DNA from: RDXT01 sp033765305
GTDB lineage: Bacteria; Bacteroidota; Bacteroidia; J057
Direction of reading: 5' to 3'
DNA length: 64,000 nt
NCBI GenBank assembly: GCA_033765305.1
Contig: JANRID010000058.1
Coordinates: 129,231-193,230 of the forward strand
This document shows positions 36,280 through 45,234 of this stretch, in pieces. Numbering within the stretch: the stretch's first letter is position 1; each line of letters starts with the position of its first letter. Both the position numbers and the translations under genes were made by a program. Under the pieces are notes generated by a model. The model saw nothing but the letters and a program-made list of their open reading frames with translations, had not been told where the DNA came from and did not search any database.

Positions 36280-37524
36280 ATGATCGACGGACCCATCGTA
36301 GTTTTCATCCTCGCCTCTCTGGCCAAAAGCGGAATCGTCGTCGGCATCATGCTCGGTCTCGTGGCCTACAGCGTGGTCGCCGAGCGACGCTTCAGTGCCT
36401 GGATCCAGGACCGGATCGGCCCGAACCGCGTCGGCCTTCCCTTCGGCGGCATCCGCATCGGCGAACTCACCATCCCGGAATTGCGCCTTTTCGGGCTGGG
36501 CCAGCCCATCGCCGACGGCCTGAAGTTCCTGCTCAAAGAAGAATACACCCCGGCCCACGTCAACAAGTTCTACTTCACCCTGGCCCCGATGCTCGCCATG
36601 GTCCCGGCCCTCCTCACCATCGCCGTCGTGCCCTTCGGTAGCAACATCGACCTCCGGCCCGTCGCCGAGTTTCTCTCCCAGTGGTTCTACTGGAGTGCCG
36701 AAACCATCCAGGCTTTCAACATCAAGGCGGTCATCGCCGACGTCGATGTGGGCGTCCTTTTCGTCTTCGCCATTGTCTCAATCAGCGTGTACGGCATCGT
36801 CCTGGCGGGCTGGTCCTCCAATTCCAAGTTCCCTTTCCTGGGCGGAATCCGCTCCTCGGCCCAGATGATTTCCTACGAACTTTCCATGGGCCTCTCGGTC
36901 GTCCCGGTCTTCCTCATTGTCGGCAATCTCAACCTCGGCTCGATCATCCAATACCAGATCGACCACGGCTGGATGGCGCTCCCCATCGCCGGTATCTGGA
37001 ATTCCAGCGACCCTTTCCAAGCCCTTGTGCTTTGGCTCCCGCTCGGCCTGTCTTTCCTTATCTTCCTCGTGGCCGCCTTCGCCGAAACCAACCGCCTGCC
37101 CTTCGACCTGCCGGAATGCGAAACCGAACTGGTCGGCGGCTACCACACCGAATACAGTGCGATGAAATTCGCCCTCTTCTTCCTGGGTGAATACGCCGCC
37201 ATGATCGTGACTTCGACCGTGATGGTGACCTTGTTCTTCGGCGGCTGGAGCCTGCCCTTCGGATGGTTTGCCAACCAGGCCATGCCCGCATGGGTGCCCA
37301 TCCTGGGCGGCCTGGCCACTCCCTGGTGGTTCGGCATCGTCCACATCGGGGTCTTCCTGGCCAAAATGGCCTGCTTCATCTTTTTCTTCATCTGGGTGCG
37401 CTGGTCGCTGCCCCGCTTCCGTTATGACCAATTGATGAGCCTGGGATGGAAATTCTTCATCCCCGTCGGCCTGGCCAACGTTCTCGTCACGGCCGGCATC
37501 GTCGCCTTCTACACCCTCCGTTGA
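36280..37524 (+). CDS. nuoH: NADH-quinone oxidoreductase subunit H
   Basis: NuoH is the membrane subunit of complex I that contributes to the quinone-binding site. The 414 residues have eight or more hydrophobic helices. Family motifs include ERRFSAWIQDRIGPNRVG (about residues 37-54), FAETNRLPFDLPECETELVGGYHTEYSAMKF and the C-terminal WVRWSLPRFRYDQLM. The length is somewhat greater than the 325-350 usual in proteobacteria. A terminator follows within 40 bases, so nuoI to nuoN are not part of this operon. Confidence 0.95.
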   Translation: MIDGPIVVFILASLAKSGIVVGIMLGLVAYSVVAERRFSAWIQDRIGPNRVGLPFGGIRIGELTIPELRLFGLGQPIADGLKFLLKEEYTPAHVNKFYFTLAPMLAMVPALLTIAVVPFGSNIDLRPVAEFLSQWFYWSAETIQAFNIKAVIADVDVGVLFVFAIVSISVYGIVLAGWSSNSKFPFLGGIRSSAQMISYELSMGLSVVPVFLIVGNLNLGSIIQYQIDHGWMALPIAGIWNSSDPFQALVLWLPLGLSFLIFLVAAFAETNRLPFDLPECETELVGGYHTEYSAMKFALFFLGEYAAMIVTSTVMVTLFFGGWSLPFGWFANQAMPAWVPILGGLATPWWFGIVHIGVFLAKMACFIFFFIWVRWSLPRFRYDQLMSLGWKFFIPVGLANVLVTAGIVAFYTLR

Positions 37525-37563
37525 ACCGCCCCGGTTCAGCGCACCCGGGGCAGGGGAGGGCAG

Positions 37564-37593
37564 GGGGGCATCTCTTCCTCAATGCCCCCTTTT
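37564..37593 (+). terminator. rho-independent terminator after nuoH
   Basis: GGGGGCAT (37564-37571) pairs with ATGCCCCC (37582-37589), with a 10-base loop and TTTT. It closes the nuoFGH unit. Confidence 0.82.
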
Positions 37594-37666
37594 GCGGTAT
37601 AATCCCTGCTTGATTGGCCACCTCGGCCCATTGCGCTTTCTTCAATCACCCTATCTCTCTCTCAAC

Positions 37667-38992
37667 ATGGAACATCTCTTCACCTTCGGTTGGCAGTTTC
37701 TGGTCATCATGCTCCTCGTTCTTGGCAACGGCTTCTTCGTGGCCTCCGAGTTTGCCATGGTCAAGATCCGCTCCAGCCAGCTCCGGCCCATGCTCAAGAA
37801 AGGCGACTGGCGCGTCCCGATTGCCCTCCGCGTCACCGACCACCTCGACGCCTACCTCGCCGCCACCCAGCTCGGCATCACCCTGACCAGCATCGGCCTT
37901 GGCGCCTACGGCAAACCCTTCGTCGCCCATTGGGTCCGAGACCTCCTCCATTTCTTCGGCGTCACCAACGAGGTCGCCATCGACAGCCTCAGTTTCACCC
38001 TGGCCTTTTCTTTCATCAGCTTTCTCCACATCGTCCTCGGCGAGCTCGCTCCCAAGTCCCTGGCCATCCAGAAACCCAAGCCCGTCACTCTCTGGATCTC
38101 TCCGGTGCTCCTCGTTTTCTACTACGTCTTCTTTCCCTTCATCTGGTTGATGAATGGCGCCGCCAACCTCCTGCTCAAGTCCGTCGGCATCGCCCCGGCC
38201 AAAGAGGACCACGATTTCAGCTTCGAGGAACTTGATGTGGTGCTCATGCATTCCACCCACGTCCGGCCCTCCGACCGCCTCATCACCAAGCTGATGCGCA
38301 CCGCCATGCGCTTGAAGGAAACCACCGCCGAGCAGATCATGATCCCGCGCGAGCAGGTGGTCTGCCTTTGGAAAAACAAGCCACTGGCAGAAAACATGGC
38401 CGTGGCCCAGAAGTCCGGTTACAGTCGTTTCCCGCTCTGCGGCCTTTCCCAGGATGATGTCCTGGGGGTCGTTCTGACCAAAGAGCTGCTCTGGCAGCAC
38501 CAGGCCCTCGGTGACCAGACCGGCATCGACACCATCCTCCATCCGGTCCTCAGTTTCACCCGCCAGACCACGCTTCCGGCCATGCTCGAGCTGTTCCGCA
38601 AGTCACGCAACCATCTGGCCGTGGTCCTGGACCAAAACGAAAAAATGATCGGGGTGGTCTCGTTCGAGGACGTTCTGGAGGAACTGGTCGGCGACATCCG
38701 TGACGAGCTCGACATCGAAAAGGGCCCGTTCTACCAGCGCAGCGAGACTTCGGTCGTCGTGGACGCCGATGTGCCCATGCGTGATTTGGAAATCGAGATG
38801 GGTTGGACCTTTGAATCCCACGGCCGTCAGCGCGAGACGGTCGAACAATGGGCCCTGCGTCTATGGGGCGGAAAACCCAAGGTCGGCGAGGAAATGGTGC
38901 AGGATGGCATCCGGGTCAGGGCCATGGACACCTGCGCCACCGGTCTGCGGCGGGTCAAATTCACCCAGGAGCCGCCGGAGGAACTTCCTTAA
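37667..38992 (+). CDS. CNNM/CorC (HlyC) family membrane protein
   Basis: A 441-residue hemolysin-C/CNNM family protein, a group linked to magnesium and cobalt transport. The N-terminal CNNM domain has about four helices (FLVIMLLVLGNGFFVASEFAMVKI near residue 10, FSFISFLHIVLGELAPKSLAIQ near 120). Two CBS domains (MIPREQVVCLWKNKPLAENM and LAVVLDQNEKMIGVVSFEDVLEELVGDI) follow, with a C-terminal CorC_HlyC domain. The ATG at 37667 begins right before the first helix; an upstream in-frame ATG at 37592 lies close to the nuoH terminator and is rejected. Confidence 0.9.
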   Translation: MEHLFTFGWQFLVIMLLVLGNGFFVASEFAMVKIRSSQLRPMLKKGDWRVPIALRVTDHLDAYLAATQLGITLTSIGLGAYGKPFVAHWVRDLLHFFGVTNEVAIDSLSFTLAFSFISFLHIVLGELAPKSLAIQKPKPVTLWISPVLLVFYYVFFPFIWLMNGAANLLLKSVGIAPAKEDHDFSFEELDVVLMHSTHVRPSDRLITKLMRTAMRLKETTAEQIMIPREQVVCLWKNKPLAENMAVAQKSGYSRFPLCGLSQDDVLGVVLTKELLWQHQALGDQTGIDTILHPVLSFTRQTTLPAMLELFRKSRNHLAVVLDQNEKMIGVVSFEDVLEELVGDIRDELDIEKGPFYQRSETSVVVDADVPMRDLEIEMGWTFESHGRQRETVEQWALRLWGGKPKVGEEMVQDGIRVRAMDTCATGLRRVKFTQEPPEELP

Positions 38993-39146
38993 GACCCGGC
39001 TTCTACAACCCTTATTTACTTCGCACAATATTTGTCATATCAAATAGAAAAGTCCGCTTTAGAGGGGTTGATTTGGGTTCATCGGAGGCATCCCCTCTGC
39101 ATTTGTATTGAATGGGCGCGGGTCCAAAGCTACGTTTCCAACCCAC

Positions 39147-39218
39147 GCCGGAGTAGCTCAGTGGTAGAGCAACGGTTTCGTAAACCGTGGGTCGAGAGTT
39201 CAATCCTCTTCTCCGGCT
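39147..39218 (+). tRNA. tRNA-Thr (anticodon CGU)
   Basis: A complete 72-base cloverleaf. The acceptor GCCGGAG (39147-39153) pairs with CTCCGGC (39211-39217), the D-arm is GCTC/GAGC, the anticodon stem ACGGT/ACCGT encloses the loop TTCGTAA with anticodon CGT, and the T-arm GAGAG/CTCTT encloses TTCAATC. The discriminator base is T and no CCA is encoded. It reads ACG codons. Confidence 0.96.
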
Positions 39219-39224
39219 CTCCCG

Positions 39225-39878
39225 TTACTTGATCAAAGCGCTGTCGTTTGTCGGAACATCTACGTTGTGTTCCATTCCCGGTTCCACAGGCAATGGCGGC
39301 GTCAGCAGCGAGACGGCCAGGCACCACACCAAGGCAGGTATGGCCAATGAAGCCACCAGCATGCCGATGCTCCCGGCGTTCCGGAGTCGCAACACCTGGA
39401 TCAGGCACAAGAAGGCCGAAACCCCGGCGGCGGCCAGCACATAAACGGGCTTATGGTGGTAAACAGCCGCCACCAATATACCCGCGCCCAAGGAAGTCCA
39501 ACAAAGGAATATCAACCAACCCGCGGAAACCGAGGGATGGGTTTGGTATTCAAATCCTTCCGGTAGGTTTCCTGGCGGATCAAAAAGAACGGGCTGGGTC
39601 ACGGGCGATCGCTGCCCTTGGCCGTTCTTCCCTCCGTTGAGGGTTTGGGCGATCACCGGGGCCGGTATGCCAAAGTACGTTTCCAGCCGGATCCATTCGC
39701 CCATGCCGTCCTGCCAGACAAAATCCCCGTGGCGCAACAATCCATTGGCCCAATGACGCCGCACTTCTTTCTCGGTGTATGGACCCAGATACTCGCCGTC
39801 TTGGATTACGTAAATCGTTGGCTGCTCGCGTTCCGGCATCGGCTTCTTCTTCGCCTGTTCCAAAATTTCAACAGACAT
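39225..39878 (-). CDS. GYF_2 domain membrane protein
   Basis: A 217-residue protein. The N-terminal part (YVIQDGEYLGPYTEKEVRRHWANGLLRHGDFVWQDGMGEWIRL, about residues 20-65) is a GYF_2 domain with its G-P-x-x and W-x-D-G-M-x-E-W signatures, thought to bind peptides. Four hydrophobic helices follow from about residue 110 (AGWLIFLCWTSLGAGILVA and later ones). Such GYF-membrane proteins are frequent in Verrucomicrobiota and Planctomycetota and their role is unknown. ATG 39878 starts just before the GYF domain. The gene ends 6 bases from the tRNA, on the opposite strand. Confidence 0.8.
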   Translation of the reverse strand: MSVEILEQAKKKPMPEREQPTIYVIQDGEYLGPYTEKEVRRHWANGLLRHGDFVWQDGMGEWIRLETYFGIPAPVIAQTLNGGKNGQGQRSPVTQPVLFDPPGNLPEGFEYQTHPSVSAGWLIFLCWTSLGAGILVAAVYHHKPVYVLAAAGVSAFLCLIQVLRLRNAGSIGMLVASLAIPALVWCLAVSLLTPPLPVEPGMEHNVDVPTNDSALIK

Positions 39879-39987
39879 ACCTGTTAATACTATTAGCAGG
39901 TAGGCGGAAACTATACAATTGCATATCTCGGTTTTGTCACAAATCCAGCCGATTTGACACTCTGGCCGGTCCGAAGCATACTCAAGC

Positions 39988-40308
39988 ATGATCACCTTGA
40001 CCGAAGCTGCGGCCTCCCAGATCCGCGAACTCAGCCAGGCAGACGGCCGCGACGGTGCCGGACTCCGGTTGTCCGTGGATGATGGGGGCTGCTCGGGCAG
40101 GCAATACGTTCTCGCCATCGGCCCCGCCCTGGAAAACGACCTTACTTTCACCCTCAATGGGGCTTCACTCTTCCTTGATCCCGCATGCAGCTCTTATGTC
40201 GAAGGTTCCGAGATTGACTATGAAGATGGTCTGACCAACGCCGGATTCCGCATCCGCAATCCCCGGGCCAAACAGACCTGCGGCTGTGGAACTTCTTTCG
40301 AAGCCTGA
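39988..40308 (+). CDS. iron-sulfur cluster assembly protein, IscA/HesB family
   Basis: A 106-residue A-type carrier that hands Fe-S clusters to target proteins. The three conserved cysteines are present at Cys35 (GGCSGRQY) and Cys98/Cys100 (TCGCGTSF). The normal length and ITLTEAAASQIREL opening support the assignment. ErpA, IscA and SufA cannot be distinguished without comparison. No other suf or isc gene is near. Confidence 0.92.
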   Translation: MITLTEAAASQIRELSQADGRDGAGLRLSVDDGGCSGRQYVLAIGPALENDLTFTLNGASLFLDPACSSYVEGSEIDYEDGLTNAGFRIRNPRAKQTCGCGTSFEA

Positions 40309-40364
40309 TCCCGCTCCCCGGATCGCCTTGCCTTGGCCTTTCCAGCCCTTTAAAAAAACGATCC

Positions 40365-42185
40365 GTGGCCAGCTTCCCTTTCTTCCGTGCTGCCAGGGTG
40401 GCATCCCCCTCCGTCGTTCCTGCCCTCCTGCCGCTTTGGACCCTCGCCGTCTCCCTGGCCCTCCTCTCGTCTTGCGCTCCGGCCCGCAAACTCGAGCGTC
40501 CCCGCCATCCCCTCCCCGCCGGGGTCGACGTCATGACGCAGCCTCCGGGCAAACCCGGCGGCCTATTTGTCACCACCAACAGCGGTGAACCCCAGAGCTT
40601 CAACCCCTTGGTCATCGAGGATGCCGATTCCGGGGAAATCGCCGACCTCTTCCTGGACTCGCTTTTCAAAATCGACCCGGTCACCCAGGACATCGTCCCC
40701 GGCCTGGCCCTGTCCTGGAAGTTCTCCCCAGACAAAAAACAACTCGAAGTCAACCTGCGCGAGGGCCTGAAATGGAGCGACGGCGAGCCCCTCACCGCAG
40801 ACGACGTCCTTTTCACCTTCCGCTGCATCTTCGACCCCCGCAGCCCGAACCGTTACGCCAGCCAATTCACCATCGCGGGCAAGCCCCTGATGTTTGAAAA
40901 AACCGGCCCGCTCCAGGTCCGCTTCACGACTCCCGGCCTCTACTCTCCCCTGCTCAATGACCTGGCCTCCGTCGCCATCCTCCCCGAGCACGCACTTGGC
41001 AAGGCCGCCGCGGAGGGCAACCTTCAGAAAACCTGGACGATCGAAACCGGAATCAAATCGCCGGAAAAGCTCATCGCCAGCGGGCCTTTCCGGGTTTTTT
41101 CCTACCAGCCGGGCGACCGTCTGTTGCTCGAACCCAACCCGCATTACTGGCGGGCCGATCGCAACGGTCAGCGCCTGCCTTACATCGACCTTTACGTGGT
41201 CAAATTCGTCAAGGACCAGAACGCGGAACTCGTCCACTTTGCCACCGGCCAGACCGATTTCTCGCCCATCCCCGCCCCTGACACCGAGTGGGTCCGGCGT
41301 GGCGAAGCCCTGCATGGCTACCGCATCTACGACCGAGGCCCTTCCACCAGCATCAGCTTCATCTGGTTCAACCTTCACCCCGGCAAGGACCCGAAAGGCA
41401 AACCCCACGTCGAACCCTACAAACTGCGCTGGTTCCAGGATCGCCGTTTCCGCCAGGCTGTTTCCTTCGGCTTCAACCGCCAGGGCCTGATCGACGGCGT
41501 TTTCTTCGGCCGCGCCTCCAAGCTCCACAGCATCATCAGCGAGGGCAACATCAAGTGGCACCATCCGGGTGTGCCGCATTTTGACTACGATCCCGACCGC
41601 GCCCGCGCCCTCCTGGCCGAGGCCGGGTTCCGCACCCGTCCCGGCGGCCTGCTGGAGGATGCCGAAGGCCATCCGGTGGACTTCGAGATCCTCGCCCCCC
41701 AGGGCGGCCTGACCACGCCGCAGATCCTGACCAGCTTCACCCAGGATATGCGTGCCCTGGGGATCCAGGTCAAATTGTCCTACATCGATTTCGGCACCCT
41801 CATCGCCCGCACCGGCCAAACCTTCGACTACGAAGCCGGAATCATGGGCTTCACCGGCGGCGGCGATCCCTCCGGCGGCAAGGCCCTTTACCTCTCCTCC
41901 GGAAGGCTGCACCTCTGGCATCCCCAACAAAACTCTCCCGCTACGGAATGGGAGGCCCGGGTCGACGCCATCATCGAGGAACAGGAGAAAACCTTCGATC
42001 CCCTTGCCCGCAAGCGACTCATCGACGAGATGCAGACGCTCATTGCCATGGAACGTCCGCTCATCTTCCTGGTCACGCCCAATGCCTTCGTCGGACTCAA
42101 GACCCGTTGGAAGAACACCCTCCAGGACACACGCGGCCGGCTGGTGGTCAAGATCGACGAAATCTGGGAGGATTCGCCGCCATGA
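40365..42185 (+). CDS. oligopeptide ABC transporter substrate-binding lipoprotein (SBP_bac_5)
   Basis: A 606-residue family-5 solute-binding protein. A signal peptide ends at the lipobox LLSSC (about residue 38), so it is anchored in the membrane facing the periplasm. The SBP_bac_5 features include LFLDSLFKIDPVTQDIVPGLALSWKFSPD near residue 95, KQLEVNLREGLKWSDGEPLTADDVLFTF, and RRFRQAVSFGFNRQGLIDGVFFGRA later. The start appears to be GTG at 40365, as no ATG precedes the signal peptide. The stop overlaps the permease start (ATGA). It opens a four-gene peptide or nickel importer operon. Confidence 0.9.
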   Translation: MASFPFFRAARVASPSVVPALLPLWTLAVSLALLSSCAPARKLERPRHPLPAGVDVMTQPPGKPGGLFVTTNSGEPQSFNPLVIEDADSGEIADLFLDSLFKIDPVTQDIVPGLALSWKFSPDKKQLEVNLREGLKWSDGEPLTADDVLFTFRCIFDPRSPNRYASQFTIAGKPLMFEKTGPLQVRFTTPGLYSPLLNDLASVAILPEHALGKAAAEGNLQKTWTIETGIKSPEKLIASGPFRVFSYQPGDRLLLEPNPHYWRADRNGQRLPYIDLYVVKFVKDQNAELVHFATGQTDFSPIPAPDTEWVRRGEALHGYRIYDRGPSTSISFIWFNLHPGKDPKGKPHVEPYKLRWFQDRRFRQAVSFGFNRQGLIDGVFFGRASKLHSIISEGNIKWHHPGVPHFDYDPDRARALLAEAGFRTRPGGLLEDAEGHPVDFEILAPQGGLTTPQILTSFTQDMRALGIQVKLSYIDFGTLIARTGQTFDYEAGIMGFTGGGDPSGGKALYLSSGRLHLWHPQQNSPATEWEARVDAIIEEQEKTFDPLARKRLIDEMQTLIAMERPLIFLVTPNAFVGLKTRWKNTLQDTRGRLVVKIDEIWEDSPP

Positions 42186-44389
42186 CTGCCTACATCATCC
42201 GGCGCCTCTTCCTGATGGTGCCGATCGTGCTCGTCATCAGCTTCCTGGTCTTCGCCCTCATGACCCTGGCCCCGGGGGATTTCCTCGACACCGCCCGCGG
42301 TCAGCGGGACATTTCCGCCGACACGATCAAGTTGTTGGAAAAGCAATACGGTCTCGACCGTCCCTGGATCGAGCAGTACGGCCACTGGCTCACGCGCATA
42401 CTCCGGGGCGATCTGGGCTATTCGTGGACCTACAAGGTACCCGTGGGCGAACTCATCGCCCAGCGCATCCCGGCCACAGTGACCCTGGCTTTGGCCGCCT
42501 TGGCCCTGTCCTGGATCATCGCCCTGCCCCTTGGCGTGCTGGCCGCCGTGCGCAAAGACAGCCTGTTCGACCGTGTCACGGCCATCCTTTCCTATTCCGC
42601 CATCTCGCTGCCGGAATTCTTCCTGGCCCTGCTGGCGCTTTTCTTCGCCGCCTCCACCGGACTCTTTCCCGTCGGCGGACTTACTTCGATCACCTCGGAG
42701 TTCCTTCCGCCCCCCGCACGCGCGGCGGACTACCTCTGGCACATGACCCTTCCCACCCTCGTGCTCGGCCTGGGCGGGGTGGCCGGATCGCTCCGCATCA
42801 TGCGCGCCAATTTCCTCGATTCCATTGTCGCCGATTTTGTCACCACCGCCCGGGCCAAGGGCCTGTCGGAGAACGTGATCATGTTCAAGCACGTCCTGCG
42901 CAACGCCATCAATCCCTTCATCACCTCGCTGGGATTCGCCTTCTCCGGCCTCCTCAGCGGGGCCCTCATGGTGGAAAACATTTTCAACTACCCCGGCCTG
43001 GGCCAGTTGACCTATCAGGCGTTCATCCGACAAGACCAGTTTCTCGTGCTGGCCTCGGTTGTCATCGGGGCATCGATGCTCATTGTCGGCAACCTGCTGG
43101 CCGATGTCCTCCTCGGTCTCTCCGACCCCCGCATCCGCCTTGAAGGCCGGACGGTTGTTTCCAACCGCCGCCCGACCGCCGCCTTCGCACTGGGGATCGT
43201 CGCCGTGTTCGGCCTATCCGCCGCACTGTCGTTTCTTCCCTGGTCGGACCCCGGTTTTTGGAAAACCCTCAAAACCACCGGCACGGCCGCGCTCGTCCTC
43301 GCGGCCGGCTTCGCGCTTTGGAGTGGATTTCCCGTCCTCCGTCGTATCCTGCCCGCGCTTCTCCGGAGGCCGGTCGGGGCCGCGGTGTCCGCTGTCCTGG
43401 CCTTGTTCTACGGGCTCATGCTCCTGGCTCCGGCGCTCTCGCCCTACCGGCCGCAGGACCAGAGTCTCGGCCACACCTTCCACCCCCCATCCTCGTACGT
43501 TTGGAAGAACGGCGGTCTGCATTTGCAACTCATGCGCAACGAGGACCCCACCGTGGCCCGTTATGTCCCGGAACCCGGCAAAACCACCCCCATCCGCTGG
43601 TTCGCCCGGGGGACTCCCTATCAACTGTTTGGAATGATACCATCCGACCGCCACTTGTTCCTGGTCGACGCACCCCACCGGATCTACCTCCTTGGCAGCG
43701 ACTCCACCGGACGGGATGTCTGGACCCGCCTCCTGTATGGCTCCCGCGTCTCCCTCACCCTCGGCCTGATCGGCGTCACCGTCACCATGACGCTGGGTTT
43801 CCTGGTCGGCGGCCTCGCCGGCTACCTCGGCGGCACCTTCGACAACGTCGCCATGCGCGTGGTCGAGATCCTCATGTCCATCCCCGGCCTCTACCTCCTC
43901 ATCGCCCTCCGCTCCGCCCTGGCCCAGCACTTCGACTCCGACGAGATCTTCGTGCTCATTGTGGTCATCCTCAGCTTCATCGGTTGGACCGGCACCGCCA
44001 GGGTGATCCGCGGACTGACCCTTTCCCTGCGCCAGCGCCCCTATGTTCTGGCCGCCGAGGCCATGGGCCAGTCCCGTATCGCCATCCTCACCCGCCATAT
44101 TCTCCCCAACCTCGCCAGCTACCTCATCATCAGCGCCACCCTCAGCATCCCCGCCTACATCCTCGGCGAGGCCGCCCTCAGCTTCCTCGGCCTGGGCATC
44201 GCCGAACCCTCCGCATCCTGGGGCCTCATGCTTTCACAGGCGCAGGAAATCAAGGTCCTGATGCTGCAATTTGTCTGGCTCCTCGCCCCCGGGGCCGCCA
44301 TCTTCATCGTCGTCCTGGCCTTCAATCTCCTCGGGGATGAACTCCGCGACATCATCGACCCGAAATTCCGCCTGGGAGGGCGAGCATGA
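42182..44389 (+). CDS. fused ABC transporter permease (DppB-like plus DppC-like in one chain)
   Basis: A 735-residue permease made of two complete BPD_transp_1 units. Residues 1 to about 320 are DppB-like (YIIRRLFLMVPIVLVISFLVFALM; EAA-type loop ARAKGLSENVIMFKHVLRNA). A helical linker of about 70 residues leads to a DppC-like half (LLGSDSTGRDVWTRLLYGSRVSLTLGLIGV; loop AEAMGQSRIAILTRHILPN). The two subunits are normally separate genes of about 300-340 residues each. The join is in frame with no stop. The operon has just one permease gene, so the fused chain would supply both channel halves. It overlaps its neighbours on both sides by four bases (ATGA). Confidence 0.9.
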   Translation: MTAYIIRRLFLMVPIVLVISFLVFALMTLAPGDFLDTARGQRDISADTIKLLEKQYGLDRPWIEQYGHWLTRILRGDLGYSWTYKVPVGELIAQRIPATVTLALAALALSWIIALPLGVLAAVRKDSLFDRVTAILSYSAISLPEFFLALLALFFAASTGLFPVGGLTSITSEFLPPPARAADYLWHMTLPTLVLGLGGVAGSLRIMRANFLDSIVADFVTTARAKGLSENVIMFKHVLRNAINPFITSLGFAFSGLLSGALMVENIFNYPGLGQLTYQAFIRQDQFLVLASVVIGASMLIVGNLLADVLLGLSDPRIRLEGRTVVSNRRPTAAFALGIVAVFGLSAALSFLPWSDPGFWKTLKTTGTAALVLAAGFALWSGFPVLRRILPALLRRPVGAAVSAVLALFYGLMLLAPALSPYRPQDQSLGHTFHPPSSYVWKNGGLHLQLMRNEDPTVARYVPEPGKTTPIRWFARGTPYQLFGMIPSDRHLFLVDAPHRIYLLGSDSTGRDVWTRLLYGSRVSLTLGLIGVTVTMTLGFLVGGLAGYLGGTFDNVAMRVVEILMSIPGLYLLIALRSALAQHFDSDEIFVLIVVILSFIGWTGTARVIRGLTLSLRQRPYVLAAEAMGQSRIAILTRHILPNLASYLIISATLSIPAYILGEAALSFLGLGIAEPSASWGLMLSQAQEIKVLMLQFVWLLAPGAAIFIVVLAFNLLGDELRDIIDPKFRLGGRA

Positions 44390-45228
44390 GCACGGAACCC
44401 CTGATCGACGTACGCCAGCTCACCATTGAATTCGCCGGCGCTGGAAGCAACCAGCGGGCCGTGGACGGGATATCGTTCACCATCGGCAGGGGTGAAACCG
44501 TGGCCGTGGTCGGCGAAAGCGGCAGCGGCAAGAGTGTCACCGCCCTTTCCCTCACCAAACTTCTGCCCCCCCCACCCGCCTGCCGGGTCACGGGTTCAAT
44601 CCGTTTTGACGGAAAAGACCTCGCCGCCCTTTCAACCGCCGACTTACGCGCGTACCGGGGTGGTCGGATCGCCTACATCTTCCAAGAACCCTCCACCTCG
44701 CTCAATCCGGTCTTCAGCGTGCGCTCGCAGATCGGCGAAGCCATCGCCCTCCACCGCCCCGAGATCAAGGACCGCGATGCCGAAATTGTCCGCGTCCTCG
44801 ACCTTGTGGGCATCCGCGATGCCGGGAAGCGGATGTTTGACTTTCCCCACCAGTTGTCGGGAGGCATGCAACAGCGGGTCATGATCGCCATGGCCCTGGC
44901 CTGCCACCCCGATCTCCTGGTGGCCGATGAGCCGACCACCGCCCTGGACGTCACCATCCAGAAACAAATCATCGACCTCCTCCGTTCTTTGAAGCAGCAA
45001 CTGGGCATGTCCATTTTCATGATCACCCACAACTTCGGCATCGTCCATGGCTTCGCCGACCGCGTGCTCGTCATGTTCCGCGGCAAGATCGTGGAGGAAG
45101 GCCCGACCGAGGAAGTGCTGCGCAATCCCCGGCATCCCTACACCCGGGCCCTGATCGACTGCATACCCAAACCCGGTCAGAAGCGCCACCGCCTCACCAC
45201 CATCGACCACGCCAAACTTTCCCTCTGA
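44386..45228 (+). CDS. oligopeptide ABC transporter ATP-binding protein (DppD/OppD-like)
   Basis: A 280-residue ATPase. Walker A is GESGSGKS near residues 44-51, the signature LSGGMQQR near 159, Walker B LLVADEPTTALDV, and the switch His in FMITHNFGIV. The C-terminal extension after RNPRHPYTRALIDCIPKPG is typical of the oligopeptide/dipeptide family. It probably pairs with the next ATPase as a heterodimer. The start overlaps the permease stop by four bases. Confidence 0.93.
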   Translation: MSTEPLIDVRQLTIEFAGAGSNQRAVDGISFTIGRGETVAVVGESGSGKSVTALSLTKLLPPPPACRVTGSIRFDGKDLAALSTADLRAYRGGRIAYIFQEPSTSLNPVFSVRSQIGEAIALHRPEIKDRDAEIVRVLDLVGIRDAGKRMFDFPHQLSGGMQQRVMIAMALACHPDLLVADEPTTALDVTIQKQIIDLLRSLKQQLGMSIFMITHNFGIVHGFADRVLVMFRGKIVEEGPTEEVLRNPRHPYTRALIDCIPKPGQKRHRLTTIDHAKLSL

Positions 45229-45234
45229 TCCGCC

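Noticed and set aside
40563..41930. 455-codon open frame opposite the substrate-binding protein gene
   Set aside because: Antisense Gly/Val/Ala-rich translation with no family resemblance.
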